Source: Pseudomonas sp. DY-1
GTDB lineage: Bacteria > Pseudomonadota > Gammaproteobacteria > Pseudomonadales > Pseudomonadaceae
NCBI RefSeq assembly: GCF_003626975.1
Contig: NZ_CP032616.1
Span: 4,502,001 to 4,566,000, forward strand
DNA: 64,000 nucleotides
Direction: 5' to 3'
The position numbers and the translations under genes are program-made. This document shows, one piece after another, positions 38,078-49,126 of this stretch. The first letter of the stretch is position 1; each line of letters opens with the position of its first letter. The notes beneath the pieces are model-generated. The model saw only the letters and a list, made by a program, of their open reading frames with translations, did no database searches and was not told the DNA's origin.

Positions 38078-38644
38078 ATGCGTCAGAAGCCCACGGTGCT
38101 CGCTCGCGAGATTGTCGCCAGCAGCCGCCTATTCCGTGTCGAGGAGCTGCAGTTGCGCTTCGCCAATGGCGTCGAGCGCACCTACGAACGCCTGGTGGGC
38201 AAGGGCTCCGGTTATGGCGCCGTGATGGTGGTGGCCATGGCTGATGCCGAGCACGTGCTGCTGGTGGAGGAATACTGCGCCGGCACCGACGACTATCAGT
38301 TGTCCCTGCCCAAAGGATTGATCGAACCGGGCGAGGAGGTACTCGCCGCGGCCAACCGTGAACTCAAGGAAGAAGCCGGGTTCGGCGCGCGCAAGCTGGA
38401 ACACCTTACCGAATTGTCCCTGTCACCCGGCTACATGAGCCAGAAGATCCAGGTAGTCCTGGCCCGCGACCTCTATGAGGAAAGCCTGCCCGGCGACGAG
38501 CCGGAACCGCTGCGGGTCGATCGCATCAGCCTGCGCGAGCTTTCCAGCCTCGCCCAGCACCAGCAATTCAGCGAGGGTCGCGCCCTGGCTGCGCTCTACC
38601 TGACCCGAGACATCCTGACCCAACGTGGGGAGTACCAACCTTGA
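38078..38644 (+). CDS. nudE: ADP compounds hydrolase NudE
   Basis: This 188-residue Nudix hydrolase has an intact Nudix box at 80-102 (GLIEPGEEVLAAANRELKEE, then AGF). NudE cleaves ADP-ribose, NADH and related ADP compounds. AAGGAG precedes the ATG at 38078. The stop overlaps the TTG start of cysQ (TTGA), so the pair is translationally coupled. Confidence 0.93.
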   Translation: MRQKPTVLAREIVASSRLFRVEELQLRFANGVERTYERLVGKGSGYGAVMVVAMADAEHVLLVEEYCAGTDDYQLSLPKGLIEPGEEVLAAANRELKEEAGFGARKLEHLTELSLSPGYMSQKIQVVLARDLYEESLPGDEPEPLRVDRISLRELSSLAQHQQFSEGRALAALYLTRDILTQRGEYQP

Positions 38645-39462
38645 GCCATCCTTTGCTTCCCGCCGTGATCGAACTGGTACGCCAGGCTGGCGACGCCATC
38701 CTGCCGTTCTGGCGCGGCGAACTGGCCGTTACCGAGAAGGACGACGCTTCTCCCGTTACCGCCGCCGATCTCGCCGCTCACAAAGTACTGGATGCCGGTC
38801 TCGCGGCACTGGATGCGAGTATTCCGGTGCTCTCGGAAGAGGCGGCGAACATCCCTCTGGCCGAGCGCGCCAGCTGGAAGCGCTGGTGGCTGGTGGACCC
38901 GCTGGATGGCACCAAGGAGTTCATCGCCGGCAGCGAAGAGTTCACCGTCAACGTGGCGCTGATTGAAGGCGGCCGGGTGGTATTCGGTGTGGTCGGCATG
39001 CCGGTCACCGGACGCTGCTATTACGGTGGTGCCGGCCTCGGTGCCTGGAGCCAGGATGAGGAGTTCGAAGCCGACGAAATCGCTGTACGCATCGCACCGG
39101 ACGAAGCCTTCACTGTAGTCGCCAGCAAGCGTCATTCGAGCCCGGCGCAGGAGCGTCTGCTGGCTTGGCTGTGCGAGCGCTTCGGTGATTTGCAATTGGC
39201 CAGTATCGGCAGTTCGCTGAAGTTCTGCCTGCTGGCCGAAGGGTCGGCGGACTGCTATCCGCGTCTGGCGCCCACTTCCCAGTGGGACACTGCAGCCGCG
39301 CAGGGTGTGCTCGAAGGCGCGGGCGGTGAGGTGCTGGATCTCGCTGGCGAGCCTCTTACCTATGAGGCTCGCGAGGGTTTCCTCAATCCATCCTTCCTGG
39401 CGCTGCCGGTTGCCGCCGAATGGCGGGCGGAGCTGATTCAACTGGCGCGCGCGCTGGACTGA
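38641..39462 (+). CDS. cysQ: 3'(2'),5'-bisphosphate nucleotidase CysQ
   Basis: This 273-residue inositol-monophosphatase-fold enzyme removes the 3' phosphate from PAP, the by-product of PAPS use, and recycles PAP in sulfur metabolism. The metal site is visible in E66-E67 and DPLDGTKEF at 86-94, with SQWDTAAAQGVLE later. The start is TTG 38641, overlapping the nudE stop, with GGGGAG 8 bases upstream. If the sulfotransferase domain near 58.5 kb uses PAPS, CysQ would clear its product. Confidence 0.93.
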   Translation: MSHPLLPAVIELVRQAGDAILPFWRGELAVTEKDDASPVTAADLAAHKVLDAGLAALDASIPVLSEEAANIPLAERASWKRWWLVDPLDGTKEFIAGSEEFTVNVALIEGGRVVFGVVGMPVTGRCYYGGAGLGAWSQDEEFEADEIAVRIAPDEAFTVVASKRHSSPAQERLLAWLCERFGDLQLASIGSSLKFCLLAEGSADCYPRLAPTSQWDTAAAQGVLEGAGGEVLDLAGEPLTYEAREGFLNPSFLALPVAAEWRAELIQLARALD

Positions 39463-39478
39463 AAACGCCGAGAACGAC

Positions 39479-39502
39479 AAAGGGCCCCGAGGGGCCCTTT
39501 TT
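39479..39502 (+). terminator. Rho-independent terminator of cysQ
   Basis: AAAGGGCCCC-GA-GGGGCCCTTTTT lies 17 bases after the cysQ stop, with a good U-tract. Confidence 0.88.
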
Positions 39503-39575
39503 CATGCTCGGCTTTTTTGGGGGGACCGCTGCGCGGTTATGTCTGCATGACGCGTTGCAAGCACCTGCATCGCCC

Positions 39576-39630
39576 GTAGGAGCTGGCTTGTCAGCGAATG
39601 GCCCCGTTTCGCTGGCAAGCCAGCTCCTAC
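39576..39630. repeat. REP-type inverted repeat (GTAGGAGC family)
   Basis: GTAGGAGCTGGCTTG and CAAGCCAGCTCCTAC are perfect 15-bp arms with a 25-base spacer. A lone half-unit of the other family (GCGAATGAATTCGC) follows near 39681. It sits between convergent cysQ and fabY. Confidence 0.8.
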
Positions 39631-39721
39631 AAGGCTCTTGGCCCGATGGTCAATCTCTAGCAACAGCTAACGCAGACATAGCGAATGAATTCGCCAAGCA
39701 GGCCGGGGCCCTGCCTTTGGA

Positions 39722-41629
39722 TCAGTCGAGCATATCGGCGAAGCGCTCGTCCTTCTTGTAGCGCAGGGCCTGGGCGAAGCCGGGCACCTGAATACCTTCG
39801 GGGCTCAGCTCGATCTGCTGTTCGTCGATCAGGTCGTTGCCGAAGTTGTAGATGATGTCGAGCTCGCCCAGGCGTGCGCGGCGATCGTATTCCTCAGCGT
39901 TGGCGCGGGTCTGCTCGCGCTTGGCGCTGTAGGCGGAGAAGGCGGCTTCGCCGTGGCGCTTCTTCAGCATCTTCTCGGCCAGACGCGGCGAGATGATCAC
40001 GCCGGTGGCGTTGTTGCCGCCAAAGCCCTTGGAGTTGATGAAGCAGACGTCCAGCTGGCGATCGCCCAGGACCCGATCGCGGGTCTCGATGGACAGGTGT
40101 TGGCGGTGCACGTCGTCGGCCACGCGGTCGATGGTCTTGATGCCCGGCAGGATGCCGTACTTGAAGGTGCCCAGGGCGGCGATCACCTGGTCGCCGCTGG
40201 CGGTGGCCAGGGAGTGACCGACGTAGGCCTTCACCGCGGCGACCGGCCATTGCTCGATGCCGAAGGCACCGGCGACGCGGTCCAGCAATTCAGACTCAGT
40301 CACGCGGTTGGCCGGGGTGCTGGAACCGTGGGCATGGACGAAGCTGCGCTCGCGCACGCCGTCCGGGCCGATCAGCTGGGTAGCGGCGGCAACGGCCTTG
40401 GCCAGGGTCAGGTAGTTGCCCGGGCCGGGGGCAGAAATGGATTTCTTGAAGCCATCGGCGTTGATGAACACATCGGTCACCGCGCCATGGATATCGGCAC
40501 CCAGCTCCAGGGCCAATTCGTCGTCCATCAGCACCACGTACTGGCTGGATTCGGCCAGGGTGAAGCCGCAGTTCTCGCCGAACGGGCGGCTGGCACGGCG
40601 GAAATCCACGTCCTCGCGGCCGCCGACCTGGCGCAGGCCCTCTTCGGTCGCCAGGGCACCCATGGCGCCGTAGCCGTCGATGCATTCCTGGTTGATCGGG
40701 GCCTCGGCGTTGCCTACCAGCGCCACACGGGCGCGACCGCTGGTGATGAGCTCGATGCCCTTCTGCAGGTTGTAGAGGAACGTGGCGCAGGCACCGGTGA
40801 CGCTGCCGGTGGTGCCGACGCTGCCCAGTACATAGGCGTTGATGAAGTCGGCGGGCATGGTGTTCAGGCCCAGCGGCAGTTGCTTGGCACTGACGCGGCT
40901 GCCCTTGAGGCGAGACTGCATCAGGCCGCCGAAGCCGTTCTCGTCCAGCTGGCTCATGATGCTGCCGGAGAACACCGCGATTTCGTCGGGTTGCACGCGG
41001 TCGACGATGCTCTTCCACGGAAGGCCGATGGAGCGGATGGCATCGGTCGCGGCGACCACGGACATCTGCAGGCCGCGCGGATGGAAGCGGGAGTTGTACA
41101 GCTCACCTGGTTCAAAACCAGTGGGCAGTTGGCCAGCGGACTTCACCGGCAGCTCGCGGTAGCTGTCCACCTTGAAGTCGCAGGTGCCCTGGAGGGTCAC
41201 GCGGACTTCACCGCCATCCAGGGTTTCCACTTCCCAGTTGGCCGGCAACGGCTCGGGCAGCTGCTTGCGCGAGGTGATGAAGCTGATCGCCTGGCCATCG
41301 CAGGCCGACGCGGTGAGGTTCTTCTGCCAATGGGCGGCGTCCACGTCCAGATGCTGCTTGCCAATGCGGCGCACCAGGGTGGCATCGAGAATTTCGGCGG
41401 AGTAACGGCTCTCGATTTCGGCCAGGGTCAGGACCTTGCCGTCGGCATCGTGATACTGGCCATCGGTCACCGCTACCAGCTTCATCATCACGGCAAGGCC
41501 GGCCAGGGTTTCCTGGCGGGCCTTGGCCTCCAGGGTTTCGATCACGATGCGGCGGAAACCGTGGTGGAACGAGCTTCGCCCAGCTGCGTTGTAGCCGCCA
41601 AAACCCACAATCACTGGAAGTCGGGACAT
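39722..41629 (-). CDS. fabY: Beta-ketoacyl-ACP synthase FabY
   Basis: This 635-residue ketosynthase condenses acetyl-CoA with malonyl-ACP to start fatty acid synthesis in Pseudomonas. The thiolase-fold Cys-His-His triad is visible: C281 in GSVTGACATFLYN, H434 in VHAHGSSTPANRV and H472 in AYVGHSLATASGD. It is much longer than FabB, FabF or FabH, as FabY is, with extra N-terminal sequence. ATG 41629 (MSRLPVIVGFGGYNAAG) fits the family; the frame is open to 41728. A REP-type repeat separates it from arcC upstream. Confidence 0.92.
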   Translation of the reverse strand: MSRLPVIVGFGGYNAAGRSSFHHGFRRIVIETLEAKARQETLAGLAVMMKLVAVTDGQYHDADGKVLTLAEIESRYSAEILDATLVRRIGKQHLDVDAAHWQKNLTASACDGQAISFITSRKQLPEPLPANWEVETLDGGEVRVTLQGTCDFKVDSYRELPVKSAGQLPTGFEPGELYNSRFHPRGLQMSVVAATDAIRSIGLPWKSIVDRVQPDEIAVFSGSIMSQLDENGFGGLMQSRLKGSRVSAKQLPLGLNTMPADFINAYVLGSVGTTGSVTGACATFLYNLQKGIELITSGRARVALVGNAEAPINQECIDGYGAMGALATEEGLRQVGGREDVDFRRASRPFGENCGFTLAESSQYVVLMDDELALELGADIHGAVTDVFINADGFKKSISAPGPGNYLTLAKAVAAATQLIGPDGVRERSFVHAHGSSTPANRVTESELLDRVAGAFGIEQWPVAAVKAYVGHSLATASGDQVIAALGTFKYGILPGIKTIDRVADDVHRQHLSIETRDRVLGDRQLDVCFINSKGFGGNNATGVIISPRLAEKMLKKRHGEAAFSAYSAKREQTRANAEEYDRRARLGELDIIYNFGNDLIDEQQIELSPEGIQVPGFAQALRYKKDERFADMLD

Positions 41630-41865
41630 CTCTCGGAAACTCCTCAAAAAGACCATCTCATGCCGGCGGGCGGGCTTGGCCGCGGGGCGCCGCGCGTCGT
41701 GGCGGCAATTTGCGGGGTCAAGCGTCACGGGCCAGGTGGCATGAGCCAGGTGGCAGCTCGAATGAACGGGATGTCTACCTGACGCGGGGTGTGACTATCA
41801 AGTCACTCCTTTGGTCATTCGGCGGGAGATTCGGAGTGGCGGACGAAAGGGCGGAGATCGATTGC

Positions 41866-41899
41866 GGGAGCGAATTCATTGGCGAATGAACTCGCTCCC
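41866..41899. repeat. REP-type inverted repeat (GAATTCATT family)
   Basis: GGGAGCGAATTCATT and AATGAACTCGCTCCC form a stem with one mismatch and a 4-base loop. It is 24 bases past the arcC stop, so it may end or stabilise the arc transcript. The gap 41630-41922 holds nothing else recognised. Confidence 0.78.
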
Positions 41900-41922
41900 A
41901 CAAGGAGGGTGACGCTTGCGGA

Positions 41923-42855
41923 TCAGCGGTACTCGATACCGGCCTTGCTGGTGCTGACGCGGGTACCGGATTTGCCCTCGGTGATAGCGACAATGTTTTC
42001 CAGGGAGCCGATCACCGCATCCTTGCCGGTAATACGGGCGAATTCCATGGCGGCCTGGACTTTCGGACCCATCGAGCCGGCAGCGAAGCCGAGGCGCTCC
42101 AGTTCATCCGGGTGGGCCTGGGCGATGGCCTTCTGGGTGGGTTTGCCCCAGTCGATGTAGGCCGCGTCCACGTCCGTGGCGATGATCAGCACGTCAGCAT
42201 TGAGCTCCTGGGCCAGCAGCGAGGAGCAGAGGTCCTTGTCGATCACCGCTTCTACACCGGAGAGCTTCTTGCCCGACTCGTCGTACATGGTCGGAATGCC
42301 GCCACCACCTGCGCAGATGACGATGGTGCCTTTCTCCAGAAGCCATTTGACCGGACGAATCTCGAAGATGCGCTTCGGACGCGGGCTGGCGACTACGCGG
42401 CGGAACTTGTCACCGTCGGGCGCGATGCTCCAGCCTTTCTCCTTGGCCAGGGCTTCCGCCTCTTCCTTGGAGTAGACCGGGCCGATCGGCTTGGTCGGGT
42501 TCTGGAAAGCCGGGTCTTTGGCGTCGACTTCGACCTGGGTGAGGATGGTGGCGAACGGCACTTCGAACGGCAGCAGGTTGCCCATTTCCTGTTCGATCAT
42601 GTAGCCGATCATGCCCTCTGTCTCTGCGCCGAGAACATCCAGCGGGTAGGGCGCGACCTTGTCGTAAGAAGCGCCCTGCAGTGCCAGCAGGCCTACCTGC
42701 GGGCCGTTGCCGTGGGCGATCACCAGTTCATTGCCTGGCGCGACCTTGGCGATCTGCTCGGCGGCGATCTTCACGTTGGCGCGCTGGTTGTCGGCAGTCA
42801 TGGGTTCGCCACGACGCAGCAGGGCGTTACCGCCCAATGCGACGACGATACGCAT
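41923..42855 (-). CDS. arcC: Carbamate kinase
   Basis: This 310-residue amino-acid-kinase-fold enzyme makes ATP from carbamoyl phosphate, the energy-yielding step of the arginine deiminase pathway. It shows [26 protein letters not shown], the lysine in [10 protein letters not shown], and [19 protein letters not shown] precedes the ATG. It is the last gene of arcDABC. Confidence 0.96.
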   Translation of the reverse strand: MRIVVALGGNALLRRGEPMTADNQRANVKIAAEQIAKVAPGNELVIAHGNGPQVGLLALQGASYDKVAPYPLDVLGAETEGMIGYMIEQEMGNLLPFEVPFATILTQVEVDAKDPAFQNPTKPIGPVYSKEEAEALAKEKGWSIAPDGDKFRRVVASPRPKRIFEIRPVKWLLEKGTIVICAGGGGIPTMYDESGKKLSGVEAVIDKDLCSSLLAQELNADVLIIATDVDAAYIDWGKPTQKAIAQAHPDELERLGFAAGSMGPKVQAAMEFARITGKDAVIGSLENIVAITEGKSGTRVSTSKAGIEYR

Positions 42856-42884
42856 ATTGATTTCCTCCTGGGGATGGAATGCGT

Positions 42885-42914
42885 CCCGGACCGGCGAACG
42901 CGTCGCGGTCCGGG
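42885..42914 (-). promoter_or_regulatory. Intercistronic hairpin between arcB and arcC
   Basis: CCCGGACCG pairs with CGGTCCGGG around a 12-base loop in the 71-base arcB-arcC gap. It is likely an mRNA processing or stability element rather than a full terminator. Confidence 0.5.
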
Positions 42915-42926
42915 GCGTATCGGGAC

Positions 42927-43937
42927 TTACATGTCGGCGAGGGTCGAAACGAGGATCGCCTTGATGGTGTGCATGCGGTTTTCCGCTTGCTCGAAGGCGA
43001 TGTTGTACGGCGACTCGAAGACGTCTTCGGTGACTTCAATGCCGTTCTTCAGGTTCGGGTACTTCGCAGCGATTTCCTTGCCGACCTTGGTTTCGCTGTT
43101 GTGGAACGCCGGCAGACAGTGCATGAACTTCACGCGCGGATTACCGGCCGCTTTCATCATGTCCATGTTGACCTGGTAGGGCAGCAGTTCCTGGATGCGT
43201 TCACCCCAGGCTTCCACCGGCTCGCCCATGGAAACCCACACGTCGGTGTGGATGAAGTCCACGCCCTTGACCGCTGCTTTCGGGTCTTCGGTAATGGTGA
43301 GGCGGGCGCCGCTTTCTTCAGCGAATTTCTTGCAGGCGGCGACGTGCTCGTCGGTCGGCCACAGTTCCTTCGGCGCGGCGATGCGCACATCCATGCCGAG
43401 CTTGGCGCCGATCAGCAACAGGGAGTTGCCCATGTTGTTGCGGGCGTCGCCCAGGTAGGCGTAGCTGATTTCGTGCAGGGGCTTGTCGCTGTGCTCACGC
43501 ATGGTCAGTACGTCGGCGAGCATCTGGGTCGGGTGGTATTCGTCCGTCAGGCCGTTGAACACCGGCACGCCGGCGTACTTGGCGAGTTCTTCGACGATTT
43601 CCTGCTTGAAGCCCCGGTACTCGATGGCGTCGTACATGCGGCCAAGCACGCGGGCGGTGTCCTTCATGCTTTCCTTGTGGCCGATCTGCGAGGAATTCGG
43701 GTCGATGTAGGTGACATTGGCGCCCTGGTCATAGGCGGCAACTTCGAAGGCGCAACGGGTGCGGGTCGAGGTCTTCTCGAAGATCAGCGCGATGTTGTTG
43801 CCCTTGAGGTGCTGTTGCTCGGTACCGGTGTACTTGGCGCGTTTCAGGTCGCGGGACAGATCAAGCAGGTAACGCAGCTCGCGGGTGCTGTGGTGCATGA
43901 GGCTGAGCAGGTTACGGTTGTGCATGTTGAAAGCCAT
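42927..43937 (-). CDS. arcB: Ornithine carbamoyltransferase, catabolic
   Basis: This 336-residue enzyme splits citrulline with phosphate into ornithine and carbamoyl phosphate. The carbamoyl-phosphate loop [20 protein letters not shown] and the ornithine-binding region [10 protein letters not shown] are present. The length equals that of the P. aeruginosa catabolic enzyme, and the position in the arc operon supports catabolic rather than biosynthetic direction. AAGGAG precedes the ATG. Confidence 0.96.
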   Translation of the reverse strand: MAFNMHNRNLLSLMHHSTRELRYLLDLSRDLKRAKYTGTEQQHLKGNNIALIFEKTSTRTRCAFEVAAYDQGANVTYIDPNSSQIGHKESMKDTARVLGRMYDAIEYRGFKQEIVEELAKYAGVPVFNGLTDEYHPTQMLADVLTMREHSDKPLHEISYAYLGDARNNMGNSLLLIGAKLGMDVRIAAPKELWPTDEHVAACKKFAEESGARLTITEDPKAAVKGVDFIHTDVWVSMGEPVEAWGERIQELLPYQVNMDMMKAAGNPRVKFMHCLPAFHNSETKVGKEIAAKYPNLKNGIEVTEDVFESPYNIAFEQAENRMHTIKAILVSTLADM

Positions 43938-44003
43938 GATTCTTTCTCCTTGTGGGTAACTTGAAACCAGGCTCCGTCAGAACAGCTTTTGGCTGGCGGG
44001 GCG

Positions 44004-44027
44004 GGCGGCTCCGGATTGGGAGCCGCC
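44004..44027 (-). promoter_or_regulatory. Intercistronic hairpin between arcA and arcB
   Basis: GGCGGCTCC-GGATTG-GGAGCCGCC is a perfect 9-bp stem in the 103-base gap, directly after the arcA stop on the minus strand. It probably shapes relative arcA/arcB mRNA levels. Confidence 0.55.
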
Positions 44028-44040
44028 GGGGGGCGGGAAC

Positions 44041-45291
44041 TCAGTAGTCGATCGGGTCGCGCAGGATCGGGCAGGTCATGCAGTGGCCGCCGCCACGGCC
44101 ACGGCCCAGTTCACTGGCACTGATGGTGACCACTTCGACACCGGCTTTGCGCAGCAGGGTGTTGGTGTAGGTGTTGCGGTCGTAGCCGACCACCACGCCG
44201 GGCTCCAGGCAGACAACGTTGTTGCCGTCGTCCCACTGCTCGCGCTCGGCTTCGAAGGCGTCGCCGCCGGTTTGCACCACACGCAGTTTCTTCAGGTTGA
44301 GGGACTCGGCCACCACGGAGATGAAGTCTTTGTCTTCGCGTCGGATGTCGATGCCGTACGGACGGCTTTCATCCGGACGCAGGACGAAGGGCACGATTTC
44401 CTTGACCACTTCGGGGAAGACGGTGACCAGGTCGCGGTCGCAGAAGGTGAACACGGTGTCCAGGTGCATGGCGGCGCGGGATTTGGGCAGGCCGGCAACG
44501 ACGACTTTCTGCGCCGCGCCCTTGCTGAACAGCGATTGGGCCAGTTGGCCGATGGCTTGGCGGGAAGTGCGCTCGCCCATGCCGATCAGTACAACGCCGT
44601 TACCGATGGGCATTACGTCACCGCCCTCGAGGGTGGACATCCCGTGGTCCTTGTCGGGGTCGCCGTACCAGACCTCGAACTCGGCCTCGGTGAAGGTCGG
44701 GTGGAACTTGTAGATGGCGGTGGTCAGCAGGGTTTCCTGGCGACGGGCCGGCCAGTACATCGGGTTGAGTGTCACACCGCCGTAGATCCAGCAGGTGGTG
44801 TCACGGGTGAACTGGGTGTTGGGCAGCGGTGGCAGGATGAAGCTCGAGTGGCCCAGGTAGTCGCGATACATCTTGATGGCGCTGACGCCTTCGCTTTCCG
44901 GCAGGTCAGAGCCGGCGACGCCGCCGATGAGGAATTCGGCGATCTTGCGCGGCTCCAGGCCTTCGATCCAGGAGCGCACTTCATTGACCAGGCCGACGCC
45001 GACCTGATCGTTGGTGAGCTTGCGATCGAGAATCCACTTCAGGGCTTCCTTGTTCTGCACGATGTCGGTGAGCAGGTTGTGCATTTCCAGTACATCGATG
45101 CCGCGCTCACGCATCTTGGTGACGAAGTCGAAGTGGTCGCGCTTGGCCTGGTTTACCCAGATCACGTCATCGAACAGCAGCTCGTCGCAGTTGTTGGGGG
45201 TCAGACGCATGTGCGCGAGCCCCGGCGAGCAGACCATTACCTTATGCAATTTGCCGGCTTCCGAATGAACGCCGAGTTTGACTTTGGACAT
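44041..45291 (-). CDS. arcA: Arginine deiminase
   Basis: The 416-residue enzyme converts arginine to citrulline and ammonia. The guanidino-group-modifying fold shows [35 protein letters not shown], and the nucleophilic cysteine in the C-terminal [17 protein letters not shown] precedes the ATG. It is second in the arcDABC operon. Confidence 0.96.
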   Translation of the reverse strand: MSKVKLGVHSEAGKLHKVMVCSPGLAHMRLTPNNCDELLFDDVIWVNQAKRDHFDFVTKMRERGIDVLEMHNLLTDIVQNKEALKWILDRKLTNDQVGVGLVNEVRSWIEGLEPRKIAEFLIGGVAGSDLPESEGVSAIKMYRDYLGHSSFILPPLPNTQFTRDTTCWIYGGVTLNPMYWPARRQETLLTTAIYKFHPTFTEAEFEVWYGDPDKDHGMSTLEGGDVMPIGNGVVLIGMGERTSRQAIGQLAQSLFSKGAAQKVVVAGLPKSRAAMHLDTVFTFCDRDLVTVFPEVVKEIVPFVLRPDESRPYGIDIRREDKDFISVVAESLNLKKLRVVQTGGDAFEAEREQWDDGNNVVCLEPGVVVGYDRNTYTNTLLRKAGVEVVTISASELGRGRGGGHCMTCPILRDPIDY

Positions 45292-45309
45292 GGCAGGTCT
45301 CCTTACGAG

Positions 45310-46737
45310 TTACAGGGTCAGGAAGCCGTCGTAGAGCCCGTAGGCCGCTACGAGCGCGCCGATTACCACGGCGGCGAAGATCAGCTTCTCGACATTGGTG
45401 AATACCGGTTGGCCAACTTCCCGTTTGGCCTTGGCAAAGAGGATCACGCCCGGTGCATAGAGCAGGGCGGAGAGCAGCAGGTACTTCACGCCACCGGCAT
45501 ACAGCAACCAGACGGCGTAGACCAGGGCGATGGCGCCGATGATCAGGTCCTTGCTCCGGTCCTTGGCATCCTGCTCGTAGGTTTCGCCGCGCAGGGGCAA
45601 CAGCACCGCATAGGCAGCGGACCAGAGGTAGGGCACCAGGATCATGGAAGTCGCCAGGTAGATCAGCGACAGGTAGGTGCTGGCGCTGAACAGCGTGATG
45701 ATCAGGAACAGCTGCACCATGGCGTTGGTCAGCCACAGCGCGTTGGCCGGCACCTGGTTGGCGTTCTCCTTGCGGATGAAGGCCGGCATGGTGTGGTCCT
45801 TGGCCGCGGCGAAAAGGATCTCGGCGCAGAGCAGCACCCAGGAAAGCAGGGCACCGACCAGGGAGATGACGAGGCCGACGCTGATCAGCACAGCGCCCCA
45901 GTGGCCGACCACGTGCTCGAGCACCGCCGCCATGGACGGGTTCTGTAGCTTGGCCAGTTCCGGCTGAGTCATGATGCCGAGCGACAGTACGTTCACCAGT
46001 ACCAGGAGCAGCAGCACGATGATGAAGCCCAGCACGGTGGCCTTGCCCACGTCGCTGCGCTTCTCGGCGCGTGCGGAGAAAATGCTCGCGCCTTCAATGC
46101 CGATGAACACCCAGACGGTGACCAGCATCATGTTGCGAACCTGATTCATCACGCTGCCCAGCTCGATGTTCTTCGAGCCCCAGATGTCAGCGGTGAAAAT
46201 GTCCAGCTTGAAGGCGAACAGGCAGATGAGGATGAACAGGAACAGCGGCACCACTTTGGCGACGGTAGTCACCATGTTGATGAAGGCTGCTTCCTTGATC
46301 CCGCGGAGTACCAGGAAGTGCACGGCCCAAAGGACGATGGAGGCACCGATGATGGCCGCGAGCGTGTTGCCTTCCCCGAAGATCGGGAAGAAGTAGCCCA
46401 GGGTGCTGAACAGCAGCACGAAGTAGCCGACGTTGCCCAGCCAGGCGCTGATCCAGTAACCCCAGGCCGAAGAAAAGCCCATGTAGTCGCCGAAGCCCGC
46501 CTTGGCGTAGGCATAAACCCCGCCGTCGAGGTTCGGCTTGCGATTGGCCAGGGTCTGGAAGACGAATGCCAGGGTGAGCATGCCCACCGCGGTGATGCCC
46601 CAGCCGATGAGAATGGCGCCGACGTCGGCACTGGCTGCCATGTTCTGCGGTAACGAGAAAATACCCCCGCCCACCATTGAACCGACAACCAGGGCCACTA
46701 AGGCACCTAGTTTAAGTTTGTCGGACGATTCTGACAT
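45310..46737 (-). CDS. arcD: Arginine/ornithine antiporter
   Basis: The 475-residue APC-family membrane protein has about 12-13 helices, starting at LGALVALVVGSMVGGGIFSLP, the characteristic substrate-binding GSMVGGGIF unwound helix. It swaps external arginine for ornithine made by ArcB at no energy cost. GGAGGTG precedes ATG 46737; the frame extends to 46812 but that part covers the Anr-box promoter. It is the first gene of arcDABC. Confidence 0.95.
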   Translation of the reverse strand: MSESSDKLKLGALVALVVGSMVGGGIFSLPQNMAASADVGAILIGWGITAVGMLTLAFVFQTLANRKPNLDGGVYAYAKAGFGDYMGFSSAWGYWISAWLGNVGYFVLLFSTLGYFFPIFGEGNTLAAIIGASIVLWAVHFLVLRGIKEAAFINMVTTVAKVVPLFLFILICLFAFKLDIFTADIWGSKNIELGSVMNQVRNMMLVTVWVFIGIEGASIFSARAEKRSDVGKATVLGFIIVLLLLVLVNVLSLGIMTQPELAKLQNPSMAAVLEHVVGHWGAVLISVGLVISLVGALLSWVLLCAEILFAAAKDHTMPAFIRKENANQVPANALWLTNAMVQLFLIITLFSASTYLSLIYLATSMILVPYLWSAAYAVLLPLRGETYEQDAKDRSKDLIIGAIALVYAVWLLYAGGVKYLLLSALLYAPGVILFAKAKREVGQPVFTNVEKLIFAAVVIGALVAAYGLYDGFLTL

Positions 46738-46798
46738 TTTGCACCTCCATCCGGAGTAGGAACTGTGCCTATTGAGCGCGTGGTCTGTTGACTGCGTT

Positions 46799-46812
46799 CT
46801 GATCCAGATCAA
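46799..46812 (-). promoter_or_regulatory. Anr/FNR box of the arcDABC promoter
   Basis: On the minus strand TTGAT-CTGG-ATCAG matches the Anr/FNR consensus TTGATNNNNATCAA at 9 of 10 positions. A CAATAG -10 candidate at 46769-46774 lies about 34 bases downstream centre to centre, roughly right for a class II site centred near -41.5. This predicts induction under oxygen limitation. The gap 46738-47078 is otherwise AT-rich with no gene recognised. Confidence 0.8.
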
Positions 46813-47078
46813 TAGCTAGCTAATGAGTCATGCGGACAATTTCCTTACTGTCGTAGATGGGAGGGAGGTACTGCGAATCGCTGCCCAGAAACGAGCAATC
46901 TAGAGGGTTTGGCATGCCATCCTGAGCGATGCCTAATACAAACTAGCCGGTTTTGCCGGGCCTTCAAGTTGCAACTTGCACGAAGTGGATTCCTACAGCT
47001 AACCACCATATTTCATGTAGGAAATTACATATTTGTGCATGGTTATTTCGCTATAAGGGGCGATTTTTTAATTAGGAA

Positions 47079-47525
47079 GTGGTTGAAATTTCGACAGGAG
47101 GGAGCACGTTCAAAGTAGGGCCTATTGCCATTAGGCAAGACTCTGTTGGACGAATCCCGGCCTATGAACTAGCGCTGGATTATCAACTCGAAAAACGTGA
47201 AAAAGGCCAGTTCGTGAGCTTCGAACTGCATGGGCAAATCGCCGGAAAGCCGGTGCGGGAGCACTTTTCCTTACACGGCGATGTCGCCTACAACTTTCTT
47301 CACAGTGCTGGACTGCGCCTGCGCAAATACGGCCTCCGGCCAGGGCTTGCCGCGATGCCCGAACTGCGTGCCGACTTCGAAAAGGCCTATGCCGACCTGC
47401 GCGAGCGGCTGGGCGTTGTGCCCGGCCAGTCGGTGGACCTGGAGCGCGTCATGCTCGAGCGCCCATGGGCACCCGGAAATGAAGAAGCCCGGCACATGGC
47501 CGGGCTTCGATCACCCTGCGGGTAG
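47079..47525 (+). CDS. DUF5064-like small cytoplasmic protein
   Basis: The frame opens at GTG 47079 and gives 148 residues. The core (YELALDYQLEKREKGQFVSF, ELHGQIAGKPVREHFSLHGD) resembles, from memory, the small Pseudomonas DUF5064 family; function unknown. The start is uncertain because AGGA lies only one base before the GTG, and a good GGAGGGA lies downstream without an ATG, GTG or TTG at normal spacing. The last dozen residues are encoded by a terminator-like hairpin, so the original stop may have been lost by a frameshift. It sits where P. aeruginosa has dctPQM. Confidence 0.55.
   Translation: MVEISTGGSTFKVGPIAIRQDSVGRIPAYELALDYQLEKREKGQFVSFELHGQIAGKPVREHFSLHGDVAYNFLHSAGLRLRKYGLRPGLAAMPELRADFEKAYADLRERLGVVPGQSVDLERVMLERPWAPGNEEARHMAGLRSPCG
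47484..47508 (+). terminator. Terminator-like hairpin inside the 3' end of the DUF5064-like frame
   Basis: GAAGCCCGGC-ACATG-GCCGGGCTTC is a perfect 10-bp stem. It overlaps the last codons of the upstream frame, which is unusual. The U-tract is absent. The following gap 47509-47752 shows no gene. Confidence 0.55.
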
Positions 47526-47752
47526 CTGGGTGGTGCCCTTGGGCTTGGCCCGTGGGCGTCGAGAGGAGAACCCCTTGGCTGGCTTGTGGCCGGCTTGGGG
47601 AGAGGCCAGACCCTGGCGGGCCCATCCTCCTGACCCTGCGCAACGCAGGGATTGCCATTCTTGCGGCAAGCCTTGTGCCACTGTGTGGCGGCCGCTCTAT
47701 TCCGGGTTCCTTCGTGGCTAAGGCGAGCGATTTGTGAGCGGAATCTTGCCGA

Positions 47753-49122
<1,370 letters not shown>

Positions 49123-49126
<4 letters not shown>

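Noticed and set aside
39953..41782. A 609-residue plus-strand frame opposite fabY
   Set aside because: Antisense shadow; fabY has catalytic residues and family length, the shadow has none. The same applies to the 621-residue frame opposite arcA and the 514-residue frame opposite gshA.
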